A DNA stretch of 18,402 nt from an uncultured Bacteroidales bacterium (GCA_900321775.1 ONXE01000013.1:1-18402); one strand, 5' to 3'. Shown: positions 1 through 7,056, counted from the stretch's first letter. Numbers and translations: made by a program. Notes: generated by a model from the letters alone, not told the origin.

Positions 1-6
1 GGTCAA

Positions 7-402
7 TTATGCGATTAATCCCAACACCTTGTCTATGAACTGACGAGTGCGGTCTATTTTTGGTACGATTTCCTCCTCAGTTGCATTGTAGGTACAATTG
101 TAGTCACTCTTTTCCCGCATGGTCTGAAGTTGCGAATAGAACGCGCCATCTTCCTTGGGCAGGATGCCGGGCTTGATGTAGTACTGATGGAACATAATCA
201 CTGCGCCCTGATGCGTTCCAACGGTATGATGGTCATGGATGAGTAGGGCACTCACTGCATGAAAGGCCGCATAATACAAGCGTCCTGCCAGATTATTCCA
301 CAAACCGGCTGCTCGCAGAACCTCTGTCTCGGCAAAAGTATTACGGGCTTTTTTGGCCTCCAGGTTAACCACAATATGGCGTTCTTCATCGTTCAGACTC
401 AT
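7..402 (-). CDS. HEPN domain protein (probable toxin of a HEPN/MNT pair)
   Basis: A 131-aa all-helical protein of the HEPN type. Residues 41-48 read RLYYAAFH, an R-x6-H arrangement that matches the HEPN active-site signature (R41, H48). A second family-like patch, SDYN followed by Tyr, lies near residues 99-105, and the C-terminus is a charged helix. HEPN proteins of this size often act as RNases that are neutralised by a partner nucleotidyltransferase. The start ATG overlaps the stop of the upstream nucleotidyltransferase gene by four bases (ATGA, 399-402), so the two are translationally coupled. RNase toxicity is inferred from the family; some HEPN/MNT pairs modify other substrates. The length is normal, with no frameshift. 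The gene ends six bases from the window edge, so what follows it is unknown. Confidence 0.85.
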   Translation of the reverse strand: MSLNDEERHIVVNLEAKKARNTFAETEVLRAAGLWNNLAGRLYYAAFHAVSALLIHDHHTVGTHQGAVIMFHQYYIKPGILPKEDGAFYSQLQTMREKSDYNCTYNATEEEIVPKIDRTRQFIDKVLGLIA

Positions 403-716
403 ATGATCTCGATTTTATCGTGTTCTACGTTCTTGTAAAACGGAAGGAAAGACATATTACTCCACTCTCGTTTCGTGTACATCTGCGGGCTGAAATACTG
501 TCCGTGCTCCATGCCTAATTCGATGAATGGATAGGACAAATTGTTGAAGTCCTCGTCGCTGATTTTCTCCTTGTCCAAGAGCAACAGGATGTCCCAATCG
601 GAGTGTTTGTGATGATCGCCACGGGCACGCGAACCATACAACCACAACTGACTACCCTTAGGCAGAATTTCCTGTCCAAGGGATCGGATGGCAGATATGG
701 TGTTGACCTTTGTCAT
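399..716 (-). CDS. Minimal nucleotidyltransferase (MNT/MntA-like, probable antitoxin)
   Basis: A 105-aa minimal nucleotidyltransferase of the pol-beta superfamily. G28-S29 followed by ten residues and D40-W-D42 gives the exact GSx10DxD signature of MntA-type antitoxins; the two Asp residues would bind metal. In characterised HepT/MntA (type VII) systems this enzyme adds AMP to the HEPN toxin and so inactivates it. That role is inferred here from family and neighbour. It is the first gene of a two-gene operon read leftward and overlaps the HEPN gene by 4 nt. Its own promoter (766-773 and 742-749) lies just upstream. The ATG at 716 is the only start before the signature that suits the promoter position. 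Confidence 0.85.
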   Translation of the reverse strand: MTKVNTISAIRSLGQEILPKGSQLWLYGSRARGDHHKHSDWDILLLLDKEKISDEDFNNLSYPFIELGMEHGQYFSPQMYTKREWSNMSFLPFYKNVEHDKIEII

Positions 717-741
717 TACTTTTTCTCTCGCTTTGCGGCTG

Positions 742-773
742 CAAAGTTACGAAAAAGAATTGAAACAACCAAA
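742..773 (-). promoter_or_regulatory. Promoter of the MNT/HEPN operon
   Basis: Reading leftward, TTTG (773-770), a 20-nt spacer and TAACTTTG (749-742) match the Bacteroidota vegetative promoter. The -7 box is the right half of a palindrome CTTTGC-N4-GCAAAG (731-746) that covers the likely transcription start, so an operator or a 5' hairpin is possible. The start codon lies about 26 nt downstream of the -7 box. Confidence 0.75.
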
Positions 774-872
774 TTTTTTTAGCAAAAAGTGCATTTTTTG
801 TTAAAAAATGTGCTCAAATGACCTAATTGTGCTCTTTTTTAGCCGGAAATAGGATTTTTTTTCGACAAAACC

Positions 873-903
873 TTGCATATATCATTTTTTTATTGTACCT
901 TTG
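873..903 (+). promoter_or_regulatory. Promoter of the 153-aa gene
   Basis: TTG (873-875), exactly 20 nt, then TACCTTTG (896-903): a full Bacteroidota promoter. The -33 box is extended as TTGCATAT, a form shared with several other promoters in this window. The predicted start near 908-910 gives a leader of about 165 nt that includes the 11-bp repeats. Confidence 0.8.
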
Positions 904-914
904 CACCCGATTTC

Positions 915-1032
915 GGATGAATCAACGAGTATGTGATTAGTATGTGATTAGTATGAGATTAGTATGCGATTAGTATGTGATTAGTATGTGATTCGCGGAC
1001 TCCCTCCGTACAGTCTCACTACTCGCTCATCC
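915..1032 (+). promoter_or_regulatory. Long-range stem enclosing the leader repeats
   Basis: GGATGA (915-920) can pair with TCATCC (1027-1032), and CGAGTA (926-931) with TACTCG (1020-1025). This gives two stacked 6-bp helices, with a 5-nt bulge on the left and one unpaired base on the right, that close the whole repeat region in one loop. A smaller hairpin GGACT/AGTCT (997-1001 with 1012-1016, one G-U pair) sits inside. Pairing was done by eye; no folding energy was computed. Confidence 0.5.
929..994 (+). repeat. Six tandem 11-bp repeats in a 5' leader
   Basis: Six uninterrupted copies of an 11-bp unit, consensus GTATGTGATTA, begin at 929, 940, 951, 962, 973 and 984. Copies 3 and 4 each differ by one base (A or C in place of the T after ATG) and the last copy ends in C. 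The array lies between the promoter at 873-903 and the ATG at 1075, so it is transcribed but not part of the main reading frame. Four of the six units contain ATG directly followed by TGA. Confidence 0.95.
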
Positions 1033-1074
1033 ACAAAATAGTAGTTTAACAATTTATAAATCAATTAAAAAACA

Positions 1075-1536
1075 ATGGGAGATTCTAAACTTTTATATCC
1101 GGTCGCCGAACTTCACGGCGCCATTGAACGCGAGGGTGCAATACACCGCAAAAAAAAGTACCGTGATGAGAACGGAAAAATTATCGGCGAAGGCAAGCAG
1201 GAAACCTACAAACTTGTGCACCCGCGCGACTACAAGCATAACCCAAAAACACCCGCTGAAATCCGTCACCAGGAATGCTTCCGCGTAGCCTCCAACAAAG
1301 CCAACGCTCTCATCCGTGCTTTGCGCAACCACGAGGAGACAAGCCCCGAACTCCTCGAGGAACTCGCTGGCTGGAAGGCTCGCTTCCAGGCCCAACTCCT
1401 CGCTAAGAATGGCTCTAAGCCCGACCCTGAAGCACCCATCGACCCCGCAACAGGCAAAGGCAAGCGCTATGTTCGACTCGACTCCTTCATCCGCGCAATC
1501 ATCTACTACCAACTTCGTGCACAGAATAACATCTAA
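1075..1536 (+). CDS. Conserved-looking protein of unknown function, 153 aa
   Basis: I do not recognise a named family. The protein is 153 aa, soluble, with no signal peptide or membrane segment. The first third is basic, with a KKKYRDENGK stretch near residues 26-35 and a HPRDYKHNPKTP patch near 49-60. A charged helical middle follows, then a Pro-rich segment near 117-127 and an aromatic C-terminal helix. The basic, glycine-poor composition would suit nucleic-acid binding, but this is a guess. Codons are strongly C-ending, as in the highly expressed TPR lipoprotein gene next to it, which argues for a real and well-expressed gene. The long repeat-bearing leader and strong promoter make post-transcriptional control plausible. 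The ATG is preceded by A-rich sequence, usual for this phylum. No hairpin terminator is evident after it. Confidence 0.8.
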   Translation: MGDSKLLYPVAELHGAIEREGAIHRKKKYRDENGKIIGEGKQETYKLVHPRDYKHNPKTPAEIRHQECFRVASNKANALIRALRNHEETSPELLEELAGWKARFQAQLLAKNGSKPDPEAPIDPATGKGKRYVRLDSFIRAIIYYQLRAQNNI

Positions 1537-1588
1537 CACCTCAAGAAACGTAAAAATGCACTTTTTCTTCAAATTTTTGCAAAAACTC

Positions 1589-1619
1589 TTGCATATTTGA
1601 AAAAAAAGTAGTAACTTTG
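1589..1619 (+). promoter_or_regulatory. Promoter of the OmpA/TPR lipoprotein gene
   Basis: TTG (1589-1591), 20 nt, TAACTTTG (1612-1619). The -33 box is extended as TTGCATAT. A CTTTGC-AGTC-GCAAAG palindrome (1615-1630) overlaps the -7 box and the probable start. The 15-bp element in reverse orientation, AAAAATGCACTTTTT (1552-1566), ends 22 nt before the -33 box. Confidence 0.8.
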
Positions 1620-1672
1620 CAGTCGCAAAGAATATTGCAGTAAGAAAACAAAAAAAGTATATTTACAAAGTT

Positions 1673-3361
1673 ATGAAAAAAACATTTTTATTCCTTTCTG
1701 TAGTAGCGCTTGCGCTGCTCACAGCATGTAACAACACCGTCCCCACTCCGGACGAGTTGAACTGCAACCCGAGTCCTTTGACTGTTGTAGGTGGTAAGAT
1801 TACCGCAGAGCTTACCGGTACTTTCCCCGAGAAGAAGTTTGCCAAGAACGGCGTGCTGGAGGTGACTCCGGTGCTGAAATACGGCGACAAGGAGACTCTT
1901 GGTGAGACCGTTACCTATGTGGGTGAGAAGGTAAAAGACAACGGTAAAGTGGTTAGCTACAAGAACGGCGGCACCTACAAGCAGACCTTCACCTGCCCTT
2001 ACAAAGAGGAGATGAACAACTGCGTGCTCTGCCTGCGTTTTAAGGCTACGGCTGGCAAGAAGAGTTTCGACGTACCCGACCTGAAAGTGGCAGACGGCGT
2101 GAACGCTACCGCTACTCTGGCCAAGGCCGAGGACAACAAACTGGCCGTTACGCCCGACAAGTTCCAGCGTATCATCCAGTCAATGCAGGAGGCTGACATC
2201 AAGTTCCTTATCCAGCAGTCGAACCTTCGCGACTCGGAGACCAAGTCACAGGCTATGAAAGACCTGCAGGCTGCCATCAAGGACGCTGACAAGGACGAGA
2301 AGAAGTTGATCTCTTCGCTGGAAGTGCTTGGCTACGCTTCGCCTGACGGTGGCATGAAGTTGAATGAGAAACTGGCTGAGGATCGTCAGAAAGTGGCTCA
2401 GAAGTATCTGGCCAAGCAGCTGAAGAAAGACAAGGTGAAGGCTGACATCGAAAGCGAAGTAACCGCTGAGGACTGGGAAGGCTTCAAGAAACTGATGGAG
2501 AACAGCAATATCCAGGACAAGGACCTTGTACTGCGCGTGCTCTCTATGTACAGCGATCCCGAGGAGCGTGAGGCTCAGATCAAGAACCTCTCGGCTGTGT
2601 ACAAGAACATTGCCGATGACGTGCTTCCGAAACTTCGCCGTTCGCGTCTCGTGCTGACTACTGACCTGATTGGTCGCAGCGACGACGAGATTGCCCAGTT
2701 GGCAAAAGAGAATCCTGCCGAGTTGTCAGTAGAGGAGTTGCTTTACGCAGCTACGCTGACCAATAACCTCGAAGAGCAAGGTGCTATCTATAAGAAAGTG
2801 ACCGAGCAGTATCCTAACGACTTGCGCGGTTGGAACAACCTGGGTATCGTGAGCTTCAAGCAGGGTAATGTAGAATCTGCCAGCCGTTTGTATCAGAAAG
2901 CGCTCAGCATTGACGCCAACAATCCTGACGTGAACTACAACGCAGGTGTGGCTGCACTGGCTAAGGGCGACACCAAGAAAGCAGGTGAGTATCTGGGCAA
3001 AGCAGCCGGCACTTCCGGCAACCTGGACGCTGCTATGGGTACCTACTACACCATGACGGGCGACTACCAGAAAGCATCGGCTGCGTATGGCAAGACTGCC
3101 AGCAACAACGCTGCTATCCAGCAGATCCTGAACGAGGACTATGCCGGTGCACGCAAGACGTTGGCCGCTGTGGCTGAGCCGAACGCTATGACTCACTATC
3201 TGCAGGCTGTTGTGGCTGCTCGCACCAACAACCGTGACGGTGTCTATGAGGGACTCCGCGCAGCTGTGGCTGCTGACGCTGCAATGAAAGTGAAGGCTGC
3301 CAAGGATATTGAGTTCGCCAAGTATGCCGAGGACGAGACTTTCCTGAGCATTGTAAAATAA
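1673..3361 (+). CDS. Outer-membrane-type lipoprotein with OmpA-like and TPR regions
   Basis: A 562-aa lipoprotein: a lysine start and hydrophobic stretch end in the lipobox LLTAC, with C19 as the lipidated residue. Residues about 25-160 form a beta-rich domain. Residues about 165-330 resemble an OmpA C-terminal (peptidoglycan-binding) domain, including LEVLGYASPDGG near 216-227 and a downstream ARG-like helix pattern (AEDRQKVAQKYL). From about 355 to the end are tetratricopeptide repeats, for example near 384-415 (WNNLGIVSFKQGNVESA). A periplasm-facing scaffold that links membrane and cell wall is inferred. Codon use is strongly biased, suggesting high expression. It has its own promoter, and the next gene is 80 bp away with no promoter seen, so readthrough is likely. 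Confidence 0.85.
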   Translation: MKKTFLFLSVVALALLTACNNTVPTPDELNCNPSPLTVVGGKITAELTGTFPEKKFAKNGVLEVTPVLKYGDKETLGETVTYVGEKVKDNGKVVSYKNGGTYKQTFTCPYKEEMNNCVLCLRFKATAGKKSFDVPDLKVADGVNATATLAKAEDNKLAVTPDKFQRIIQSMQEADIKFLIQQSNLRDSETKSQAMKDLQAAIKDADKDEKKLISSLEVLGYASPDGGMKLNEKLAEDRQKVAQKYLAKQLKKDKVKADIESEVTAEDWEGFKKLMENSNIQDKDLVLRVLSMYSDPEEREAQIKNLSAVYKNIADDVLPKLRRSRLVLTTDLIGRSDDEIAQLAKENPAELSVEELLYAATLTNNLEEQGAIYKKVTEQYPNDLRGWNNLGIVSFKQGNVESASRLYQKALSIDANNPDVNYNAGVAALAKGDTKKAGEYLGKAAGTSGNLDAAMGTYYTMTGDYQKASAAYGKTASNNAAIQQILNEDYAGARKTLAAVAEPNAMTHYLQAVVAARTNNRDGVYEGLRAAVAADAAMKVKAAKDIEFAKYAEDETFLSIVK

Positions 3362-3378
3362 TCATTGAATTTTCGCAC

Positions 3379-3413
3379 GCGGTTGCCCGGGCATGTACGC
3401 TTCGGGCGGCCGC
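3379..3413 (+). terminator. GC-rich stem-loop without a U-tract
   Basis: GCGGTTGCCCG (3379-3389) can pair with CGGGCGGCCGC (3403-3413) over 11 bp, including two central T-G wobble pairs, with a 13-nt loop. No T-run follows, so it is at best an attenuator or mRNA stabiliser at the 3' end of the lipoprotein gene rather than a classic terminator. Confidence 0.4.
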
Positions 3414-3441
3414 TTGCGGTAATCTATAACCCATAGTTGAG

Positions 3442-3801
3442 ATGTCTGTATTGTTCCCGAAAGTGAACAAGCCGCCCACATGGGACTATCGGCCTATCTA
3501 TTACGACCCCAAGAAGGACGAGATGGACAGGAAACTGGCGGCCTTGCAGGCCAAGCGCGCTGCAGAAGAGCAGGCCAAGGCTGCCAAGGATGGCAAGGAG
3601 GAGGCAACAAAAGAGTCCGCAACGTCTGCGGGTTCGTCCAGACCGTATGTGCCTACGCTGCACCGCGGCTCTTTCCGCGAGGCGCATGACGCCGGCATGT
3701 CGGCTTATCGTGCCCGCGAGGCGCGTAAGTCGAAGTTGCGTGTTTGGATAGCCATACTGGTGCTGCTACTCTTTGGTATCTATTTACTCGGACTGATGTA
3801 A
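3442..3801 (+). CDS. Small tail-anchored membrane protein of unknown function
   Basis: A 119-aa protein with a short N-terminal segment, a charged Ala/Lys/Glu-rich stretch (about 25-60) likely to be a coiled coil or long helix, a Ser-rich linker, and one C-terminal hydrophobic segment (about 99-119, after KSKLRV). The N-terminus should be cytoplasmic and the tail in the inner membrane. No family is recognised. It sits 80 bp after the lipoprotein gene and five bases before mutL, so it is probably co-transcribed with mutL. Function cannot be assigned from the sequence. Confidence 0.75.
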   Translation: MSVLFPKVNKPPTWDYRPIYYDPKKDEMDRKLAALQAKRAAEEQAKAAKDGKEEATKESATSAGSSRPYVPTLHRGSFREAHDAGMSAYRAREARKSKLRVWIAILVLLLFGIYLLGLM

Positions 3802-3806
3802 GCCCA

Positions 3807-5612
3807 ATGGATATTATTCATCTTCTTCCCGACAGTGTAGCCAACCAGATTGCTGCAGGCGAGGTGATTCAACGCCCCGCTTCGTGTATCAAAGAGTTGG
3901 TGGAGAACTCGCTTGACGCCGGTGCCACGACCATTCAGGTTCTGGTCCGTGAAGCGGGTCGTACGCTCGTGCAGGTGATAGATGACGGTAAGGGCATGTC
4001 CGAAACTGATGTGCGTATGGCATTTGAGCGTCATGCCACGTCAAAGATCAGTAATGCGGCGGATCTGTTTGCCCTGACGACGATGGGATTCCGCGGTGAG
4101 GCGCTGGCTGCTATCTGTGCCGTGGCTCAGGTGGATGTGACGACGCGCCGCGCCGAAGATGAGGTAGGTTCGTTCCTCGAGATCAACGGCTCGGAGGTCA
4201 TTCGCCAGGAGATTTGTCAGGCACCTGTGGGCACGAACATACGTGTGAAGAACTTGTTCTTCAACACCCCGGCCCGGCGCAAGTATTTGAAACCCAACCG
4301 CACTGAACTGAGGAATATCCTTATCGAGTTTTACCGCATAGTATTGGTGAACCCGCAGGTGGCATTCACTTTGGTCAGCGATGACGAGGTGTTGCTGGAC
4401 TTGCCGGTAGGCACGCACAAGCAGCGTATCGAGCAAGTGTTCGGCAAGAGTCAGCGCAACCAGTTCACAGCGGGACTGGTGGAGATGCGGACTGATACTG
4501 ACATTGTGTCCATCCGAGGTTTTGTAGGTAAACCCGAGTATGCGAGCAAGAGTCCGCAGCAATATTTCTTTGTCAACAACCGCTTCATGCGGCATCCCTA
4601 TTTCCAGAAGGCCGTTCTTACGGCTTATCAGGGCATGCTGCCTCCGGAGCATAATCCCTCTTATTTCATCTATTTCGATATTGCGCCTGAATCCATAGAC
4701 GTGAATATCCACCCTACGAAAACCGAGATCAAGTTTGCCGACGAGCAGACTATCTGGCAGATTCTGCAGGCTGCAGTGCGCGAGTCGCTGGGCAAGTTTC
4801 ATGTTGCTCCGAGTATCGACTTCGACACTCCGCTTACTGAACTGGACTTGCCTCAGACGACCATTGACCCGAGTCGTCTGAAGCAGCCGAGCATGGTTTT
4901 CAATCCCAATTACAACCCCTTTGAGCAGCAGACGACCTCGTCTTCATCGTTTGCCAATCTTCCTTCTGCGCCCCGCAAACAACAGGTTACAGGCTGGGAG
5001 AAACTGTATGACGAGCCTGAGTTGAAGGAAGAGTTGACCTTGCCGGAGGATGTGCATCCGTTGCAGATTGCGGGGCGCTACATCGCTGTGGCTGTTCCGG
5101 ATGGGTTGATGCTGGTGGATCAGCATCGTGCACATATGACTGTTCTTTTTGCCGAGATAGAGCAGCAGATGCAATCCGGACATGCAGTGCAACAGCAGTT
5201 GCTTTTCCCTGAGACGCTGGAACTCTCGGCTGACGATATGTTGCTGATGCGGCAACTGCAGGATCAGTTGCTGGACTTAGGTTTTGAGTTGGAGCAATTA
5301 TCCTCACGGGCCTACGCTGTCAATAGCGTTCCGGCCTTGTTGGGCAATGAGGCTCCCCAACGTTGCCTGAATGATATTCTGGCGGCTGTGCGCGAGACGG
5401 GCATCAGCGCCAAAAAAGAGTGGAACCGTCAGATTGCTTTGACTATGGCGCGTGACACGGCCGTTGCTTACGGCAAGACTTTACTCGAGCAGGATATGAG
5501 CGATTTGCTCAAGCGTTTGCTGGCGCTACCTGTCTATACCAAGACGCCCGACGGCAAGACGGTGATGACTATCCTTTCCGAGACAGAACTGGAAAAACGT
5601 TTTACATTATGA
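3807..5612 (+). CDS. mutL: DNA mismatch repair protein MutL
   Basis: MutL couples MutS mismatch recognition to downstream repair. The 601-aa product has all GHKL ATPase motifs: NQIAAGEV (13-20), ELVENSLDAGA (30-40, catalytic E33 and N34), DDGKGM, HATSKI, GFRGEAL, and the NTPARRKYLK region. A Ser/Gln-rich linker (about 370-410) precedes the C-terminal dimerisation domain. That domain carries DQHRAH at 438-443 in place of the DQHAxxExxxxE endonuclease motif, and the C-terminal CPHGRP-type metal motif is replaced by TPDGKT (580-585), so nicking activity is doubtful. The reading frame is open from 3744, but the ATG at 3807 is chosen because the MDIIHLLPDSVANQIAAGEV start aligns with MutL proteins and it begins just after the upstream stop. 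It overlaps the next gene by ATGA. Confidence 0.97.
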   Translation: MDIIHLLPDSVANQIAAGEVIQRPASCIKELVENSLDAGATTIQVLVREAGRTLVQVIDDGKGMSETDVRMAFERHATSKISNAADLFALTTMGFRGEALAAICAVAQVDVTTRRAEDEVGSFLEINGSEVIRQEICQAPVGTNIRVKNLFFNTPARRKYLKPNRTELRNILIEFYRIVLVNPQVAFTLVSDDEVLLDLPVGTHKQRIEQVFGKSQRNQFTAGLVEMRTDTDIVSIRGFVGKPEYASKSPQQYFFVNNRFMRHPYFQKAVLTAYQGMLPPEHNPSYFIYFDIAPESIDVNIHPTKTEIKFADEQTIWQILQAAVRESLGKFHVAPSIDFDTPLTELDLPQTTIDPSRLKQPSMVFNPNYNPFEQQTTSSSSFANLPSAPRKQQVTGWEKLYDEPELKEELTLPEDVHPLQIAGRYIAVAVPDGLMLVDQHRAHMTVLFAEIEQQMQSGHAVQQQLLFPETLELSADDMLLMRQLQDQLLDLGFELEQLSSRAYAVNSVPALLGNEAPQRCLNDILAAVRETGISAKKEWNRQIALTMARDTAVAYGKTLLEQDMSDLLKRLLALPVYTKTPDGKTVMTILSETELEKRFTL

Positions 5613-6445
5613 AACACCTTATTATATACGCGTGCGCGTGCGCGTTGTTTTTTACGGGCTGCGCGGAGAAACCCGCCAGTCTTACAATCCTTCACACCAA
5701 CGACACTCACTCGCAGGTGGAACCTACCAATCCCAAGGCTGAGAAGGATGCCAATCTGGGCGGATATGCCCGGCGCATGGGTTTTATTGCTCAAGAACGT
5801 GAGGCTGATTCCAATCTGCTCTTGCTGGACGCAGGCGATTTCTCGCAGGGTTCGCCGTATTTCAACTATTTCCGCGGGCGTGTAGAGGTAGATGCGATGA
5901 ACCGAATGGGCTACGATGCAGCCACGTTTGGCAACCACGAGTTCGACAATGGTGTTGACACGTTAGCTATGCTGGTTCGTTTGGCCAAGTTTCCATTTGT
6001 TTGTGCCAACTACGATGTCAAAGGTTCTGCTCTTGACGGGTTGGTCAAGCCGTATGTGGTTTTGCATCGCGGAGGGTTGAAGATAGGTGTTATCGGCGTA
6101 GGCGTGGCGCCGGATGATCTGATTGCGAAGGACAATTTTGCCGGCATCACTTATCTGGATCCGTTGCCTATTATCAACGAGACTGCCGATATGCTGCGCA
6201 ACGAAAAAGGCTGCGATTTGGTAATAGTGCTCAGCCATTTGGGCACAGACAATACGCAGAGCGTCAGCGACGAGGAGTTGGCACCCCAGCTGCGCAATGT
6301 GGACATCGTGATAGGCGGACATACGCATCATGTGATAGACGGCAAACGAATACAAGATTCGGAAGCCCACGAAGTGGTACTCTCGCAGATGGGTAAAGCA
6401 GGTATGCGAGTAGGGAAAATCAAGGTCAATTTTGCCGAAGAGTAA
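5609..6445 (+). CDS. Lipoprotein metallophosphatase, 5'-nucleotidase N-terminal domain
   Basis: A 278-aa calcineurin-like phosphoesterase of the UshA/5'-nucleotidase type. The lipobox FTGC gives lipidated C18. Metal-binding motifs are complete: D32/H34 in HTNDTH, D77 in DAGDFSQGS, N109/H110 in GNHEFDNG, then SHLG and GGHTHH. Only the N-terminal metal domain is present. The C-terminal substrate-binding domain of full-length 5'-nucleotidases (usually over 500 aa in total) is absent; some Bacteroidales encode the two halves as neighbouring genes, but no partner is seen here. It probably acts on nucleotides or other phosphoesters at the envelope. The ATG lies inside the mutL stop (ATGA, 5609-5612), so the two are coupled. 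The signal-peptide codons form an alternating purine-pyrimidine tract. Confidence 0.9.
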   Translation: MKHLIIYACACALFFTGCAEKPASLTILHTNDTHSQVEPTNPKAEKDANLGGYARRMGFIAQEREADSNLLLLDAGDFSQGSPYFNYFRGRVEVDAMNRMGYDAATFGNHEFDNGVDTLAMLVRLAKFPFVCANYDVKGSALDGLVKPYVVLHRGGLKIGVIGVGVAPDDLIAKDNFAGITYLDPLPIINETADMLRNEKGCDLVIVLSHLGTDNTQSVSDEELAPQLRNVDIVIGGHTHHVIDGKRIQDSEAHEVVLSQMGKAGMRVGKIKVNFAEE

Positions 6446-6506
6446 GTGGTTTTTTGTAAAAACTGCGTAAATAATCGTAAAAAAGAGCATTTTTCTTGCA
6501 TTTTAT

Positions 6507-6537
6507 TTGCACATGTGAAATCTTTTTTGTAACTTTG
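6507..6537 (+). promoter_or_regulatory. Promoter of acpP
   Basis: TTG (6507-6509), 20 nt, TAACTTTG (6530-6537). The -33 box is extended as TTGCACAT. A one-mismatch copy of the 15-bp AT-flanked element (6480-6494) lies 12 nt upstream. The leader can start with a GCGATT/AATCGC hairpin (6541-6546 with 6567-6572). Confidence 0.8.
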
Positions 6538-6609
6538 CAAGCGATTTTGTGGTGACATGTCTCCCGAATCGCAGTTAACGGAATATTAACAAACAAAATA
6601 CTTGAAATT

Positions 6610-6855
6610 ATGAGTGACATTCAACAAAAAGTTATCGCCATCATTGCTGACAAGCTGGGCGTACAAGAGTCTGCCGTAACGCCGGACGCATCTCTCGCTG
6701 CTGACCTCAATGCGGACAGCCTCGACACCGTTGAACTTATCATGGAGTTCGAGAAGGAGTTTGGTATCTCCATCCCTGATGGTGAGACCACTAAGATTAC
6801 TACTGTAGGTGATGCTATCGCTTACGTAGAGAAAGTAGCAGCAGAGAGAAAGTAA
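6610..6855 (+). CDS. acpP: Acyl carrier protein
   Basis: Carries the growing acyl chain on a 4'-phosphopantetheine arm in fatty-acid and lipid A synthesis. The product is 81 aa and acidic, with the canonical DSLDTVELIMEFEKEF helix II; S37 in ADSLD is the pantetheine attachment site. Length and sequence are typical. It has its own strong promoter and a hairpin terminator 56 nt after the stop. The usual partner fabF is not downstream here. Confidence 0.97.
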   Translation: MSDIQQKVIAIIADKLGVQESAVTPDASLAADLNADSLDTVELIMEFEKEFGISIPDGETTKITTVGDAIAYVEKVAAERK

Positions 6856-6910
6856 ATCTCCCGTTTTGTTGCAAGTTGGCTCCGTTGTTCCGTGTGGACA
6901 AGGAGAACCT

Positions 6911-6945
6911 AATCCGGTGCGAAAGTGCCGGATTTTGTTATTTCC
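6911..6945 (+). terminator. Terminator of acpP
   Basis: AATCCGGTGC (6911-6920) pairs with GTGCCGGATT (6925-6934) over 10 bp, with two wobble pairs, around a GAAA tetraloop. It is followed by the T-rich TTGTTATTT. Confidence 0.85.
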
Positions 6946-7056
6946 GAGATTACACTTTGTTTTGTATGGAAGTGGTAAAAAAGAAGTGCTTCGTAACATA
7001 AACAATATCCGATATTTAAGAAAAAGCATACAAACATTAAGAATTACCCTTAAAAA

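Larger units (their letters stand above)
717..1074. other. Divergent intergenic region with leader repeats
   Basis: This 358-bp gap holds the leftward promoter (742-773), an AT-rich centre (about 774-895), the rightward promoter (873-903) and a leader of about 165 nt. The AT-rich centre contains the 15-bp element AAAAAGTGCATTTTT (784-798) and two copies of TGTGCTC spaced 19 bp apart (809-815, 828-834). The leader holds six 11-bp repeats. I see no tRNA, protein gene or known riboswitch in it. Confidence 0.7.

Noticed and set aside
929..994. CRISPR-like array
   Set aside because: The units are contiguous with no spacers and only 11 bp long; no cas genes are near.
1093..1572. 159-codon open frame antisense to the 153-aa gene
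   Set aside because: Considered because the sense gene has no known family. The sense frame has the promoter, leader and codon bias; the antisense one has none.
4041..4802. 253-codon open frame antisense to mutL
   Set aside because: Shadow of mutL with no recognisable domain and no promoter.
7004..7016. AATATCCGATATT palindrome as an operator
   Set aside because: Short, AT-rich and 40 bp from the promoter; expected by chance in such sequence.
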